From Trichoplusia ni (taxonomy: Eukaryota; Arthropoda; Insecta; Lepidoptera; Noctuidae): DNA of 64,000 nucleotides. Under the pieces are notes generated by a model that saw only the letters and a list, made by a program, of their open reading frames with translations, had not been told where the DNA came from and did no database searches. The stretch spans positions 4,278,001 through 4,342,000 of the forward strand of contig NC_039481.1 in assembly GCF_003590095.1 (NCBI RefSeq), in the 5' to 3' direction. Numbering within the stretch: position 1 is the stretch's first letter; each line of letters begins with the position of its first letter. The position numbers were made by a program, and so were the translations under genes. Positions 10,865-23,021 of the stretch are shown one piece after another.

Positions 10865-13565
10865 TTGGGCGACAAATAAGTTTGTGAGTACCCACCAAAT
10901 AATTTATGATCGTAACAACGTTGTTTAACCTCGATCCTAAAAAACTACCTACATAACCTACAATACCTACAAAAAACCCGTTACTTAAAAAGGGATGCCA
11001 AAATAAATACACGTTTCAAAATAAATGATCGCCAAAACGTTCCCAAAAGTGACCAATTGTTCTAGCACAAACAAACACTTCGGAACAATTAATACGATTA
11101 CACAGTCTGCGCGTACATTGATGAACTACCTTTGTAACGGTCAGAATGTGATTTATTCACGAACAAAATTTATTCCCGCCATCGAGTTTCTTGCCAATGA
11201 ATCGTATAATAAATCTGTCATCATGCAAATACATGTTTATTATTGAACAACATTCTGAAATTAAATGCGTTCAGAGTTTACATGCTCACTGAAAGTACTT
11301 CATATCGCGAATTCGTGAATAATTAAATACGTAAAATATGAAATTTTCTGCGGTAGAACAACGTATGTTATTGCAGAACTAGATGTATTCGTTTTTTGCA
11401 AAAAGTTCGCAGCGGAGCGGCGTCCTGAACATTGAGTTTCATGTTATGTAAAGTTACTCATAGTACGGACTCGGGATTGTTTTAGTTAAAAATAGTAGTA
11501 TCAACATACATGAGCTTCTTAAAGTAAAATAATTTTCAAATACTCGTTCCTTGGTACTGTATGAAAATAATTGGCAAGCGTCTTGTTGACACCCCATCCG
11601 AACAAACACCTAGTTGGAAGCGCGAGGCATACTGAACATTATTTAAATTGGGCCAATTTTTACGCCTACCTCTAAATGGAAACGTGACTCGTTTCAGAAA
11701 CAATTTGTAAACAACATAGCATTCGCATAATTTGATGACTTATCTCGGCTTCAAGAGCGAAAGTACTCAGCGTTGATAAAAGAAAGGAAAATATTTTTTC
11801 ACATTCCGAAAGTAATTTCTCAAGAAAACTTCGCTTGTCTAAGCGTCCCTTTGTGTCGATGTGTAATTCAACAATTGAGAAAATTTTCTCCGAGTACTCT
11901 CGGTTCGAACTTATATTAAGATGCTTTTAAGGAGGTTCGATACGTTTTGCATTACTATCTGGCTGTAAGAAAAAATCGTTTCCACTAAGGGCATATTCTT
12001 GTCTCGCATTCCCACTTCGCCTTATTTATTTCCGGCACACTCTCTCTCGAATGAATCGTGGAGAGAAAAACTGTTCTCAGAGCTCAGCCTAATCCTGTTC
12101 GTGTAGCGCTACATGAGCTCACTTACTGAGAGATTTACGGAAATTACCGACCCATGAATATCGCGTTGTGTTCCCCTCACTGACATGACGACTGCTCTTT
12201 GAAATGTCGGTTCACCGTTCAGTATTCATAAGTTAAATGTGCTCTATTACTTCGTACCGTATTGGGTACTACAGAAACTAACAAAAACGATTCCCGAATG
12301 GAGGTTTTATTTATTGTTGCCGAGAAGGAAAAATGGAGAATATGATGAAAATGTATGGGGGGAGGCTGTATATCGGAAGTCGGAATCTCGCAAAAATATT
12401 CTCGGTATCTACAGAGCTGTGGAGGTATCTAGTTCATATGAGGTATACATAAGTTAAACTTCATGGAACGTAACAAAAGAAAAGCTAGATAGTCTTCACT
12501 TGTGAGTAATAAAAGTTATTATTACAGTAACTCGTCTCGAGTAATGAGGTGTCATAACATGGCGACGGCCGACGCAGAGAATGTCTGGTATTTAATGTAA
12601 TATACGTGTGACGACGGAGGTTCCTGATTAGCGAGAGATGTCGCCACCTGCCGGTGCCTCGGGACGTAAGCCTGCAAATGGGGAACCGCGTGTCCTCAAC
12701 AGTATTAAGGCTATTTTCCTGAAAACTTCCAACAACCATAAGCTATAAATAAATAATGATAATCCAAAGTAGCATTAATAAGATACACAAATCGATGTCT
12801 AATAGAAGTGTATAACCTCATCCTTTTACACTCATTCTACTACCTACTAGTTTTTATGTCAGATGCAACATTGGATCTTTTTAGAATTCACGATATTTTT
12901 CTCTTAAATCTTTATTGGTATATAGGTCGTATTTATATCTAATTCCATAGTAAGTGTGACTGCACTGAAATCCTCCAATACGGCTGGACCGCTTCGAATG
13001 TTTTTTTTTGCGTTTTGAGGGCGCCTTCTATAACACTAGCCGTGTTACTGGCCTCCTCCTGCACACTGCGGGCGAACCCTCATATATTATAATATTCAGT
13101 CTCATTAATAATAATATTGGAATAAACATGGCACAAATCCACTTAACAGTCATTAAAAATAATAAAATTTAATCTCAATGCATCTTCGTCGTGACGTGAC
13201 CCAGTTGTTGAAGTTAAAAGTAATTACGTTTTACGTTTGTGTCGTTTGCAGTAAGTTTGCTTGAGCCAAGAAATCCATGCGCCACTGTCTACACGCGTCA
13301 CGACTTGGATAAGGCTAACTGTTCATTGTATGGAACATTTGAAACAAGACAGACCATACCATAACATTTCTATGCCAAATGACTAAATACGGAAGCATTT
13401 TACTACCGTCCAGTCATTAAGTTTGACACAACCAGCTTCCTACTTCTTTTCTCGCAAGTACTTTAGCTGTAATTACCAAAGTATTAACACATTATGGGCA
13501 TAAAGTAAATATTTCGTCTAATATTTTTAATTCACTTAAATACATGATATTCACTCACATTCATG
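10865..13565. other. Noncoding; GC-richer patch at 12540-12730
   Basis: No gene is seen. The patch 12540-12730 has a mini open frame starting ATGGCGACGGCCGACGCAGA (13 codons) and CpG-rich sequence; it could be a conserved noncoding element or an old repeat. The stretch 12980-13085 is similarly richer and holds a small AACAC..GTGTT stem. Confidence 0.5.
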
Positions 13566-13928
13566 AGAGGAGCTCGTGGCTGTGCTATAGCCGCATAAGT
13601 GATTCGATCACAGGTTAATCTATGCTTGACGCGGTTGGTCCGTAGATGGGTGACCGTCTTTGTCATAGCGAGTTCCTCCTTGTTTCGGAAGGCACGTTAA
13701 ATTGTGGATCCCAGCTGTTATTCCTACATCTTTGACAGTCGTTACAGGTAGTCAGAAGCTTGAAAAAGTCTGACAGCCAGTCTAACCAAGGGGTGTCGTG
13801 TTGCCCAGGTAACTGGGTTGAGGAGGTCAGATAGGCAGTCGCTCCTTGTAAAACACAGGTACTCAGCTGAAACCGGTTGGACTGGTAGCCGACCCCAACA
13901 TAGTTGGGAAAAGGCTAGGCCGATGACA
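13566..13928 (+). mobile_element. Lepidopteran interspersed repeat with 'gaccccaacatagttggg'
   Basis: This ~360-bp unit matches 55868-56226 in the opposite orientation over its whole length. Shared blocks include 'ttgacgcggttggtccgtag', 'atgggtgaccgtctttgtca', 'aaggcacgttaaattgtgg', 'ggcagtcgctcc' and 'aaccggttggactgg'. I know it as an abundant dispersed repeat in moths; the transposon class is unknown to me. Confidence 0.8.
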
Positions 13929-14326
13929 CGATATTCCCGAATGTCATTTTAATGATACTTTTAGTCGAACTGGATTAATGAGTGTTAGTTACTGAAAAGT
14001 TACTGCAAGTAAGGAGATTGTCCCAAAATGAATGGACAGCCTTATCAAAGAATATTCAAATCACGTGACGTGCTCCTAGACGACCGGATAAGTTTTAAAC
14101 TTATGCTCACTTGTGGTCTTTATGTTTCACTCACTAAGGATTTTACTAAAACGAACAATAAATAAAGAATGGTTAAAAGGAAACCTTTTCTTTAAAGTTT
14201 CCTTGCGGTCTGCCAAAAATGTAATATAGAACATTCATGGGTGCGTTATACCAATACTATTTTTTGACTTGACGTCAGAAAAACACCAGTTACAAATAGA
14301 GTTCTAATGGATCAAATAACTCATAC

Positions 14327-14523
14327 CTAATTATATTATCACCTTTTTTTCGGATGGCAAATCATCAAATGACTCATTCCGCTTTGGGTTGAGCGGAATG
14401 GAGTATCAGACTCCTACTGACTAAAGCCGTCCCATATATCTCCCTTTACCCTTCATGTACCGGGCCACGCTAGCCCTTTCGGTCTGTCCCAGAAATGCCA
14501 CATAACTAATTATATTATCACCT
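14327..14523 (-). mobile_element. Short retrotransposed element with perfect 18-bp target-site duplication
   Basis: CTAATTATATTATCACCT occurs at 14327-14344 and again, identical, at 14506-14523. Between them lies a 161-bp insert that begins with a run of T followed by 'cggatggcaaatcatcaaat', so read on the minus strand it ends in a short A tail. The A tail plus an 18-bp duplication fits target-primed insertion by LINE machinery. A 9-bp perfect stem (CATTCCGCT / AGCGGAATG, 14375-14400) lies inside. A related sequence is at 20570-20706. Confidence 0.75.
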
Positions 14524-14627
14524 AGACTTTGAAAAAGTGTTAGCTTAACACTAAACGAGAGGCAATAAAACTAAGTGTTCTTTGTTTTAAAACAATTTGT
14601 TTAGTAAGTGAACACAATATATTTCAG

Positions 14628-15192
14628 TGGCACCGCCGTCCAGAGCGACTGTTGGACAAACAAAAACACTCGGCTGGAGCTCGGAGCGCCGCCTGATTGA
14701 TGGCTATCCCGGTTTTTTCGATGACGATATCTTCTCGATGAAATCGTAAAATAAGTTTAATGGTGCGAATATATTTTTTCCATTATTATTCCGGTTTCTT
14801 CGATCTCTCAAAGTTTTGATCGTGATGACTTTTTCGGCGTTTTTTGACGAATATCTTATGTGTAATATTAGAATGCGGCATTTGCGGAAGAGTTTCATGA
14901 AGGTAAATAGTAATAATTCACAAAGCCGCCAGCTTCGTAAAACGGCTTATCTTAACCAAAATTCATGCCTCAACGTAGGGTACAAACAAATAATGTTCAT
15001 TCTGTTTCAAGAAAGTTTCAGCTTCCGTATTTCAGCGACGAGAGCCCAGCTGCTATTACGCACAGTAACGGCGGATTTTACGATCGGCCCAAGCCACATC
15101 TCTTTGTAGGTTTCCGCCGCGGAAGGCGTCTCCTGCCGCGCCCACAAAAAAGCCTTCGACAAACATCCTCCACCATTTCGAATTCCGCCTGA
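14628..15192 (+). other. GC-richer, exon-like stretch with splice-site-like signals
   Basis: An acceptor-like CACAATATATTTCAG ends at 14627 and is followed by a 39-codon open stretch to TAA at 14747, with peptide-like content such as RLIDGYPGFFDDD. Further on, ATGAAG|GTAAAT at about 14901 is donor-like, GCTTCCGTATTTCAG ends at 15035, and 15037-15192 is open with GC-rich third positions (for example SNGGFYDRPKPHLF), with a possible donor TTT|GTAGGT at 15106. The pieces do not combine in one consistent phase. It may hold real exons, an untranslated first exon or a conserved regulatory stretch. Confidence 0.2.
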
Positions 15193-15349
15193 CTTTTGTC
15201 AATCACGCCTCAGTCTCAGATAAGATTTTAAAATCGTCTTTGAGCACCGTTTGCAGGCGCTTTGTTCCCTCGCCGTTCCTCATTCTTATTTATGAGATCG
15301 AGGTCACATTGGAAAGCGGCAGCTATGTGGCTCTCCTCGGCCACGATTT

Positions 15350-17147
15350 ATATCGATAGATAGATCCCATCTAACTCTATATTTTATGCTGACAGTAAAA
15401 ACAAATACGTTCAGGTAAAATAGTAGTAATTAATTTTCAAACCGGACAGCTTGAAATCTATTTCATTAAAGGAATCCATTTACTTTACGTGTGCAAGCTG
15501 CTTCGCTTACGAATGAAATTTATTAGCAATTTCGAATAACCTAATCTTAAGATGTCTCCGATAATTAAGGATAAAATTAGTTAAAAAACTGTGTGTTAAT
15601 ACGACCGGCATCTGATGTGTGTGACACGTAGGTCGTAGGTTAGCAACAACGCGTCAAGTGACACTGACAAATAGTCGTCGGCGAGGCGCTTCGCTCCGCG
15701 CCATGACGCGCCATGCCGCGCCGTGCCGCGCCGTATCGCGGCTGACATCGCGTTACCACATGACACCTGTCACCCCGCCAGCCAATGTAAAGTTAACCGC
15801 CCTCATTTACATACATTAGCTTGCTAACTCGCCTAATGCTCATATTAAGATGGCAGACAAATGTGACAGCTAACAAAGATATTCCGTTTGTAGAAATTCA
15901 ACCTTAATTAGAGAGGTAAGTTCTCATACCAAAACTAAGATAGTCTTGTTTTATAGCTGGCAGTTTCGATTAACCATTGATAACTAAATGTCGTGAATAT
16001 GAATTCGAGAAGGTACATTCCCTCTGACTAATCCAAAGGCTTCCTTTGATACATTTTTAATGCGTACTCCGCTTTTGAATATTCTTGTAACATTAATAGC
16101 TTAAAGTTCTCTATGACCGGTGAAACAGAAATTTTCATTACTCTAATTAATAAATTACGAACTGCTTCATTTCAAGCAATTGAGATCCATAGAGTATGAA
16201 ATAGATGAGAATAAATTATACATTATGGTTTTAATGAAGACCTTGTTTCCTGTATAAACTCATTAAAAAATAATTGGAAACCGTCTTCAACCCTTAAGCG
16301 ATTATTGGATAATGGCGGTTCGGTATATGCATATAGACCGCTCGTGCAAATTATGACATTATTGGGAATATTTTCAGACACCTTTTATCATCGTTTCATA
16401 CTACAATGAAAGTTTTATTTTGAATTTAAAGTAAAATTAAAGCTTTATAAATTAAATTCAAACATTTCAACCTAAAAAAAACTTCAACCTAGTTTCCAAA
16501 AACGATGCTAACAGTAAAACGAACTACTTCTTCAATATCTTTCAGGTAAACTAGAACCATTCTTGCAATGATCTAAGTTCTGCTGCCAGGCCCTATTGTG
16601 ACGGCAACGATGCCTTTTCACCATTCGCATTTAGTGTGACGACCCAATTGGCGCGGACTCAGATCGGACTCCATACAAAACCAATACAAAATGGTCCATG
16701 TATTCTTTCAGATTCTTTCTTTGTTTACATTTTCTATGACTACGTTTTTAGTAATGTTCTACTCAATGTGATTGCTAAGCGGCCTGGAATTTGCGTCAAA
16801 TTAATGATAGATAGATAGTAATCTAGAATCTAATTTTAAAGTTACTTTTTACTTTGTGTTCAGATTGCTTTTAGTTTTGTGTATGTAGAGACTCAAACCG
16901 TAAGTTGTATAGGTAAGAGTGTTTTCCTGTGTGTAATTAATGGCAATAGTTGTGTTTTTTCTAGATAATTTTATGAAACAATTAATTATATCCTCGAATT
17001 GTTACATTAAAACCTGTAATTTGGAAGTAGGTTACAGAAATTAATTCTTCATAGACCTGCTCACTAACTACACATTCCCAAAATCAAACCTCATTTACCG
17101 AACACTCGACTGTAATGTTACCAATATTGCAGACCTCATCCACATCG
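15350..17147. other. Noncoding apart from the 15697 tandem repeat
   Basis: The GC-rich island around 15670-15790 is followed by AT-rich sequence. I see no gene in it. Confidence 0.55.
15697..15740. repeat. 10-bp GC-rich tandem repeat, about four units
   Basis: The units are CGCGCCATGA, CGCGCCATGC, CGCGCCGTGC and CGCGCCGTAT, followed by CGCG. The period is exactly 10. It stands out from the AT-rich surroundings and lies in a short GC-rich island (15670-15790). Confidence 0.8.
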
Positions 17148-17351
17148 TACTAATATTACAAATGCAAAATTTTGTATGCATGTGTGTTTGTTACTGCTTT
17201 ACGCAAAAACCACTAAACAGATTTTGTCGAAACTTGGTACACACATTTTCTATAACTTGTACTAACACATAGGATTGTTTTTATTCCGATTTTATGTAAC
17301 CATGGGATCATTTTTCATTTGCAGCAGGCGGTCCCGCAGGCAACAGCTAGT
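17148..17351 (-). mobile_element. Repeat tail, reversed copy
   Basis: On the plus strand it starts 'actaatattacaaatgcaaa' and ends 'cgcaggcaacagctagt', which is the reverse of the head 'actagctgttgcc'. The middle has 'accactaaacagattttgtc', the reverse of the 'cagtggtttt' block. Confidence 0.55.
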
Positions 17352-17604
17352 CTTCATTTATTCCAACAAACACACGACCCGCTCTCGTCTCATATGTCCA
17401 CATTACACAAATACTTTCATTCCTTTCAATCACCATTACTTTCATCTCACCGCCATACATTCTCATTCGTTCCTAATGTTTCATTCGTCATTTACCTCAT
17501 CCTGTAATTACATATTGATGATAATTAGATTTGTAAGTACATTCAGTGGTAGAAGAAGATTGTGGACATAATAGATACAAGAACAATCTTCACATCAAAA
17601 ATCA

Positions 17605-17670
17605 GTGATAGCCCAGTGGTAGGATTGTCGGACTGCTAAGTAAAAGGTCACAGGAATCGAATCAGCAAAC
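17605..17670 (+). mobile_element. tRNA-derived SINE head fragment
   Basis: 'tgatagcccagtggtaggat' has a box A-like AGCCCAGTGGTAGG, and 'gtcacaggaatcgaatcagc' stands where box B would be, about 40 bp on. No acceptor-stem pairing was found, so it is not a functional tRNA. Confidence 0.4.
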
Positions 17671-17689
17671 AACGTTTAAAAACCAACAT

Positions 17690-19589
17690 TTTAAAATATT
17701 TAAAATGTGCTCAAAACGATAAAGGAAATATTGTTAGACAACCAGCACACAAGGATTTTTCAATGGTGTGTAAAGCCACGTCAGAAACAAATGGGCTGCT
17801 AACACCTTACAATCATCACCCATTTAAAGAAAAAAGCTCTTAACAAATTAATAATAATAAATATTTCACAACAAATTCAAATAACTTTAATCAACACCTC
17901 AATACAGTATGATAAAAACAATTATCATTATAAATGTTATCTCGTTTCATCTCGTTACTGATTCTCGTAGAAATGTTGTTCAGCGTGCAAATAAGTTTCA
18001 CTCGAAAGCGTGACAACGTGCCGCCCGCGTTCGCAACGTACAGATATAAAAATAAATTACATCGATAGGGTTGGCTTAAAACAATTGTCACCACTGGGTT
18101 AAGTGATAATTTTATAATCTGCGCTCGGCCGGACGCGTTGATGGTGCTTTTCATTATCTAAATAGCCAGATTTAATTAAATTTCCTTCGTTCTGCAGCAA
18201 GAATCGTTTCGTTTTAGCACCCTGTATGTAATGTACTGAAAAGTTTAAAGGATGTATAGAAACAAACGAGGACAAATTCTGTGTCAGGGTTTTGGGGTAA
18301 AGTATTTTAAATACAGCAATAATTTGAATACTTTTTATTGATAGTCCTGAGTTTTATCGCGACTGTGCAATTCCACATTAAAGCTTGCTTCCACAACCCT
18401 AATCAACGCTTCCTGTATTTTTAAACTGTAACATGAACACCATAATTCTTCATCAAGAGTGACGCGCGACATACGTGACCCTCTTCACACGGTACATGAT
18501 TTTTGTCATATCGCTACCTTGACCATACCGCCATTCTGTTCAAAAACATCGTCAAAATTGTAATTTGTTTCGCGAGCAATGCCATCCGAGAACCGTGAAA
18601 TTATTGTTTTAAATTCTTCATTTTATAAAATGTTTGAAGAAGAATTTTCAACGGCAACATTTTATCTCTGAACTGCGCTGAATTCCAGTCGTTCCTTCAT
18701 ATTTGTTGAATAAAGCTGAGTGGATCAGGCGGAGGCTCGGATATCGTACCGAACTAATATTTAATCTTACATCGGGAAATTGTGTGACCCTTGTCAGATA
18801 CCTTCGATCTATCACCTTACATACAGTAAGTCAGGAGCTCCTCACTACATTAGCATAATGTAAACTGCGCGCGTGGCTTATCCTTACGAATATAAATTAT
18901 TCGAGCCGAAACCGTGTCTACACATAATTTTTGCTTTGATGTTTATTGAAAAAACAGCGGGAATTGAAAGTAGATTAAAATTACATACAGTTGGTATGTT
19001 TTCTGGTTCATAGGAAACCACCCGAATATAAACAGAAGTCGGGCGAATAAGCTCTTAACTTCCTCATAAAACGAGAGTTTTATTGAAAGGGAATTAAAGG
19101 TAATCTTGAGCGATTTATCGGAAAATAAATAGAAATGCCAGCAAAGCATGAAAGTATCCTTTAAGGGAATATTTATTTGGAAAAACTTTTGATCAAACGT
19201 GAATATTCCATGTCGCAAAAACGAATCAAACAAAAACCAAGTTAAAGAAATTGTTCAAAAACAACACAAAAGAATATATTCAATTTATTTACAAAAAAAA
19301 ATGTGAGTGTTCGATTTATGAATATAGTTTTAGCGAGAAAATATCCTCAAAATCAAAGTCTAAATTACGCAATACGACATAACCTACCATGAAACCGCAC
19401 CATTCCTCCTCGTTAATTGTATCCGTATAAAATTACCCTTAATGGCGGTAACTATTCCCATTTAGGAATTAAAGCTGCCCAAAAACGCGTCTCATGGCGC
19501 TAAACTGTAATGAAAGCGTTCGAAGGGATCGTGGAGTTCACATAAAGGCAAGCTACCAATGGATAATTTAGTGGTAGAACAATAATTCG
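17690..19589. other. Noncoding, AT-rich
   Basis: There are no supported genes. The 87- and 96-codon minus-strand frames (17891-18154 and 18943-19233) have no recognisable domain or splice support. The 96-codon frame is hydrophobic and Phe-rich, as expected from T-rich sequence. Confidence 0.55.
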
Positions 19590-19672
19590 CTGGCGTCATT
19601 AATCCACCACCCCGTACCAAGAACTTGAGTGTGTTGCGACTGTGAGAGCGAGACACCACTAGACCACAACAT
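19590..19672 (-). mobile_element. tRNA-like SINE head, reversed
   Basis: On the minus strand the sequence reads TTGTGGTCTAGTGGTGTCTC, which contains a box A-like TGGTCTAGTGG (19666-19656), followed by 'gctctcacagtcgcaacaca'. No clean box B was found. It is a decayed copy or a different SINE head. Confidence 0.4.
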
Positions 19673-19840
19673 AGTAGTATAATTAACAATACAAGTCGCA
19701 GAAGATATCCGATTTACAGTGTCAGTATTTTCCACTGACTTATTATATACGAATTGGTAGTCAGTATGTTTTATCTATCCTATGCCAGATGTCAAACATT
19801 ACCGTCAACATTATAATTTTTTTTAGCAACAAAATATACA

Positions 19841-20378
19841 GCCGACTTCGAATTAAAACTTCTGAAAAAAAAACAGGTATTTAAATGAAAAAATAATCAA
19901 CAAATCGGTGCAACCCGTCCGAAGTTATGAGGCAACAAACATAAAAAAATACAGATGAATTGACCACCTCCTCCTTTTTGGAATCACTTGAAAAAACAGT
20001 AACTTTTTAAATTTGAACGTTATTTATCGTTTTGAAAATCTGATCGCGTCCACGGATATCAGTTGCTCACTATAACTCCATCTCGCTTCCACTACACGGG
20101 TTGTCTCGCTTTGTAATCTCATAGTACAGGTAAAGGCCATTCGATCGGGGGCTGCCCTCGCTCGCCTCGTAAACAGATGTAATAAACGCTAATGTATCCG
20201 CACAATGTTTTTAATATCGGAAATAATGTTTTATGTGAAGCCGTAGTTGGTTTCATCGATACAGTCTCACAATAACTGTACTCTAGTTCTTGTAGTTGTT
20301 CGATTAAAACAATTAGCTTACGTATAAGGATTGATATTGTCGAAATTCCTGGTACCGTTAGCGTTTTGAAGTCGGTTG
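19841..20378. mobile_element. Non-autonomous element with 'ccgacttc' inverted ends
   Basis: The left end reads GCCGACTTCGAATTAAAACT and the right end, reversed, CCCAACCGACTTCAAAACGC. Near the left end is 'accacctcctcctttttgga', a block typical of this lepidopteran repeat family. The interior has no coding potential. The ends are short and imperfect, so the exact limits are uncertain. Confidence 0.5.
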
Positions 20379-20569
20379 GGGCATAATTGAATAGGCTATA
20401 TGGAATAAGAACGTATTCAAAGTTTTTACGACGAAAATAATCCTTTTTGCAACAGCTCCTACTTAGTAGAGGATTCTTTTTTAATAGTTTATGTGAACAT
20501 AGATGTTTAAAAAAAACAACAATAAAAGTAAAGATATTAAGAGGTATTGCGTTTTTTCAAAAGACACCT

Positions 20570-20706
20570 CTAACAGAACTTCTTACGGATGGTAAATCAT
20601 CAAGTAAGTCAACTTTGGGTTTAATGGACAGAATGTTATACTTTTACTGGCTAAAACCCATCCATGTTCCTTCCTTTGCCCTCACAAGTCTACCAGCAGA
20701 CCTACA
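20570..20706 (-). mobile_element. Degraded relative of the 14327-14523 element
   Basis: 'ttacggatggtaaatcatca', 'ttgggtttaatggacagaat', 'actggctaaaacccatccat' and 'gttccttcctttgcc' follow the same order as in the element at 14345. It has no visible target duplication. The 87-residue open frame at 20447 runs over it and is not a gene. Confidence 0.55.
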
Positions 20707-20984
20707 ATAGAAGAAATGGTTGATATTGAAATCGACAGTGTGTGAGATATAGTAAAAAACAATGCGTTTAAAAATATTCGTCATTCAAAATGTGAATGTA
20801 AAGGCCTTTAGTTTTACAAACACAGGCATTTAAAATACAACTAAAAATAACATTCATTAACCACCTCATTATTACAGCGGTTGCAAGCGAACTGTTTGCT
20901 CACAGGGGTTTGGAATAATGCCCGGGAAATAACGACAGTCGCTTATAAACAAATGTTATTAAAAGCTGTTACTACTATTACATT

Positions 20985-21175
20985 CTTATTACGGATAAGC
21001 TCCTGTGTGCGACTTCGTCCGTGTTTTGTAATATATTTCAGTACTGCTCTGTTCCTATCAGTTATATCGTGATGTGCTCCAGTAGCATTCCTATCCAATT
21101 GGGATCCTCAATAATCGAACCCTTAGTTCCTGAGATAAGCAAGTTTAAACGAACAAAATCTTCAGCATAATATGA
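20985..21175 (+). mobile_element. Repeat tail, older degraded copy
   Basis: 'gtgcgacttcgtccgtgttt', 'tgctctgttcctatcagtta' and 'cttagttcctgagataagca' follow the same order as in copies 1 and 2, with many substitutions. It ends near 'aaaatcttcagcataatatg'. Confidence 0.6.
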
Positions 21176-21179
21176 GCAG

Positions 21180-22526
21180 CGAATAATTTGTTTCTTTATC
21201 TTTGCTTAACCTTACATGTTAACATTACACACACTATACTTTACACCTTGCATTTGCACAGTTTCCCTACTTAGTATTTGCTGAAAATCTTTAATAAAAT
21301 CTTGGCCTTTGGCTATAACAATGATCGGAATGACAGACCAAGTCATGGGACAGTAGTAAAACATGTATTTATATCTCTAAATGTCTTCAGAACTCAGCGA
21401 CCCGCAGAAATTTTCAAGACATATCTCTCCGTAGTCAAGCCTACATTTTAAGATTCCAACTTACGTAACTTGAAAGATTTTCAAACATGATATCCGACTT
21501 ACTCGACGCAGTATTCGAATGTCTGCGTCGGAATTATTTTTGAGTCATGTAGGACTTTTTGAGACTATACATTCATTTCAGAGAATAATTTAAGGTTTTA
21601 TCCTTAACGCCTGGATTTTGGCCGGGTTCTGAGCTCTATTGAATACTAAATTAATTTCAGAATTGTTTCTAGGTCTCAAAAATTACATCATACAGGTTTT
21701 TAATCAAAGTAAAAATTAGTAAGATATTCATTTGTTTAAACTTATATTCGTATCACGAATTGAGTTATTTCTTTAATACTAATTTATACTACGGCTTAGT
21801 ACCTAAAGTAGTTACATAATTTATATTCTAAAATATGTACAGTAGTATCGTTCAAATTAGTTTCTTGTCTTTATAAATGTTTTCCTAAAAAGTTACAATT
21901 GTTAATTTTTGTATGCTAGTTTGTGGCAAAACATGTTTGGACTTAATGGTTATCTTCTGTCTTTCCCAATTTTTCTATCCACAAATACATTACACATGTT
22001 CGTACTAATATAATTATCTTTATCTTATTTAATTAAAACTAAACGCATGCTACGAAACTTTTGTATACTGTGAAATAAGCCCTGTCCGTATCTGCAATGC
22101 GTTGATTGATCCCGTATATCACCGTCACAGGGATAACACATCAACGGAATATTCCGCTGAACCATTGAAAAATAACAGTTCAAAGCTGCATTGTTTTACG
22201 TTTATTTGATTTGACGCCACGTTATTGCACGAACATTGCAAGCTTTTATCCACAACTTCAATTACAAAGTTTGACGAATTAATCCTATTTTCATTTCCCC
22301 GTTTACATTAAATTGAGTGGACAGAAATACTGGCTGTATATTGTAACTCTTGCCTTTTTTATTGTGGTTGATTCACTTTTATTAATATCCACGGTTTTAT
22401 TAATCGACTCATTTTTTTAGTTTTGTTTAGATTGGAATCAAATAGAAACTTGGGACTAAAAGGACGATTAGTTTTCTTAAACGATATTAAAAACTACGTT
22501 CACAATATTAGACAGCAATCGTTATG
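21180..22526. other. Noncoding, AT-rich
   Basis: I see nothing that can be supported as a gene, RNA or mobile element in this stretch. Confidence 0.55.
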
Positions 22527-22603
22527 AAAAAAATATGGGTGTCATAAGTAGTTTTTCATAACTATTGCAGTCTAAAAAACTACTTATGACACCCATATTT
22601 TTT
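22527..22603. repeat. Near-perfect 30-bp inverted repeat (hairpin)
   Basis: The left arm, from the A run at 22527 to GTTTTT at 22556, pairs with 22574-22603 with one extra A as the only fault. The core TATGGGTGTCATAAGTAG is perfect. The loop is 17 nt (22557-22573). It could be a foldback element remnant or a hairpin RNA source. Confidence 0.8.
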
Positions 22604-23021
22604 CCACTAATACCAAACAGTTGTGCCAGTTGACTTGATTTAAAACACAATTAAAAATTTTCACACCAAAAAGTATGTATTAAAATCGAACGGTGTCTCT
22701 TTAACGTTAGTACACATTCGATCATGTTAACCTTTGGAACCTTCCTTTTGGAAACTGGATCGTTTATTGTTCGCTTGACATGTGTGGATAAAGGACATTG
22801 CATTTCTTTTCATTGTAAAGATTAATTGACACCGTTGCAGACGATGTGTCACAATTGTCCCACTCACTATTGTTCACAATGTCCTCACGTACTGCATTTT
22901 AGTAAGGTTGCTCTATATTTCGTTATTTATTGCTTTCCTTTGTGTTTATGGATGTTTGATTTGGTTTTGCTAGCTTTTATGTTTAAATGAAAGTAAATGA
23001 ACATTTTAGCATTAACATATA

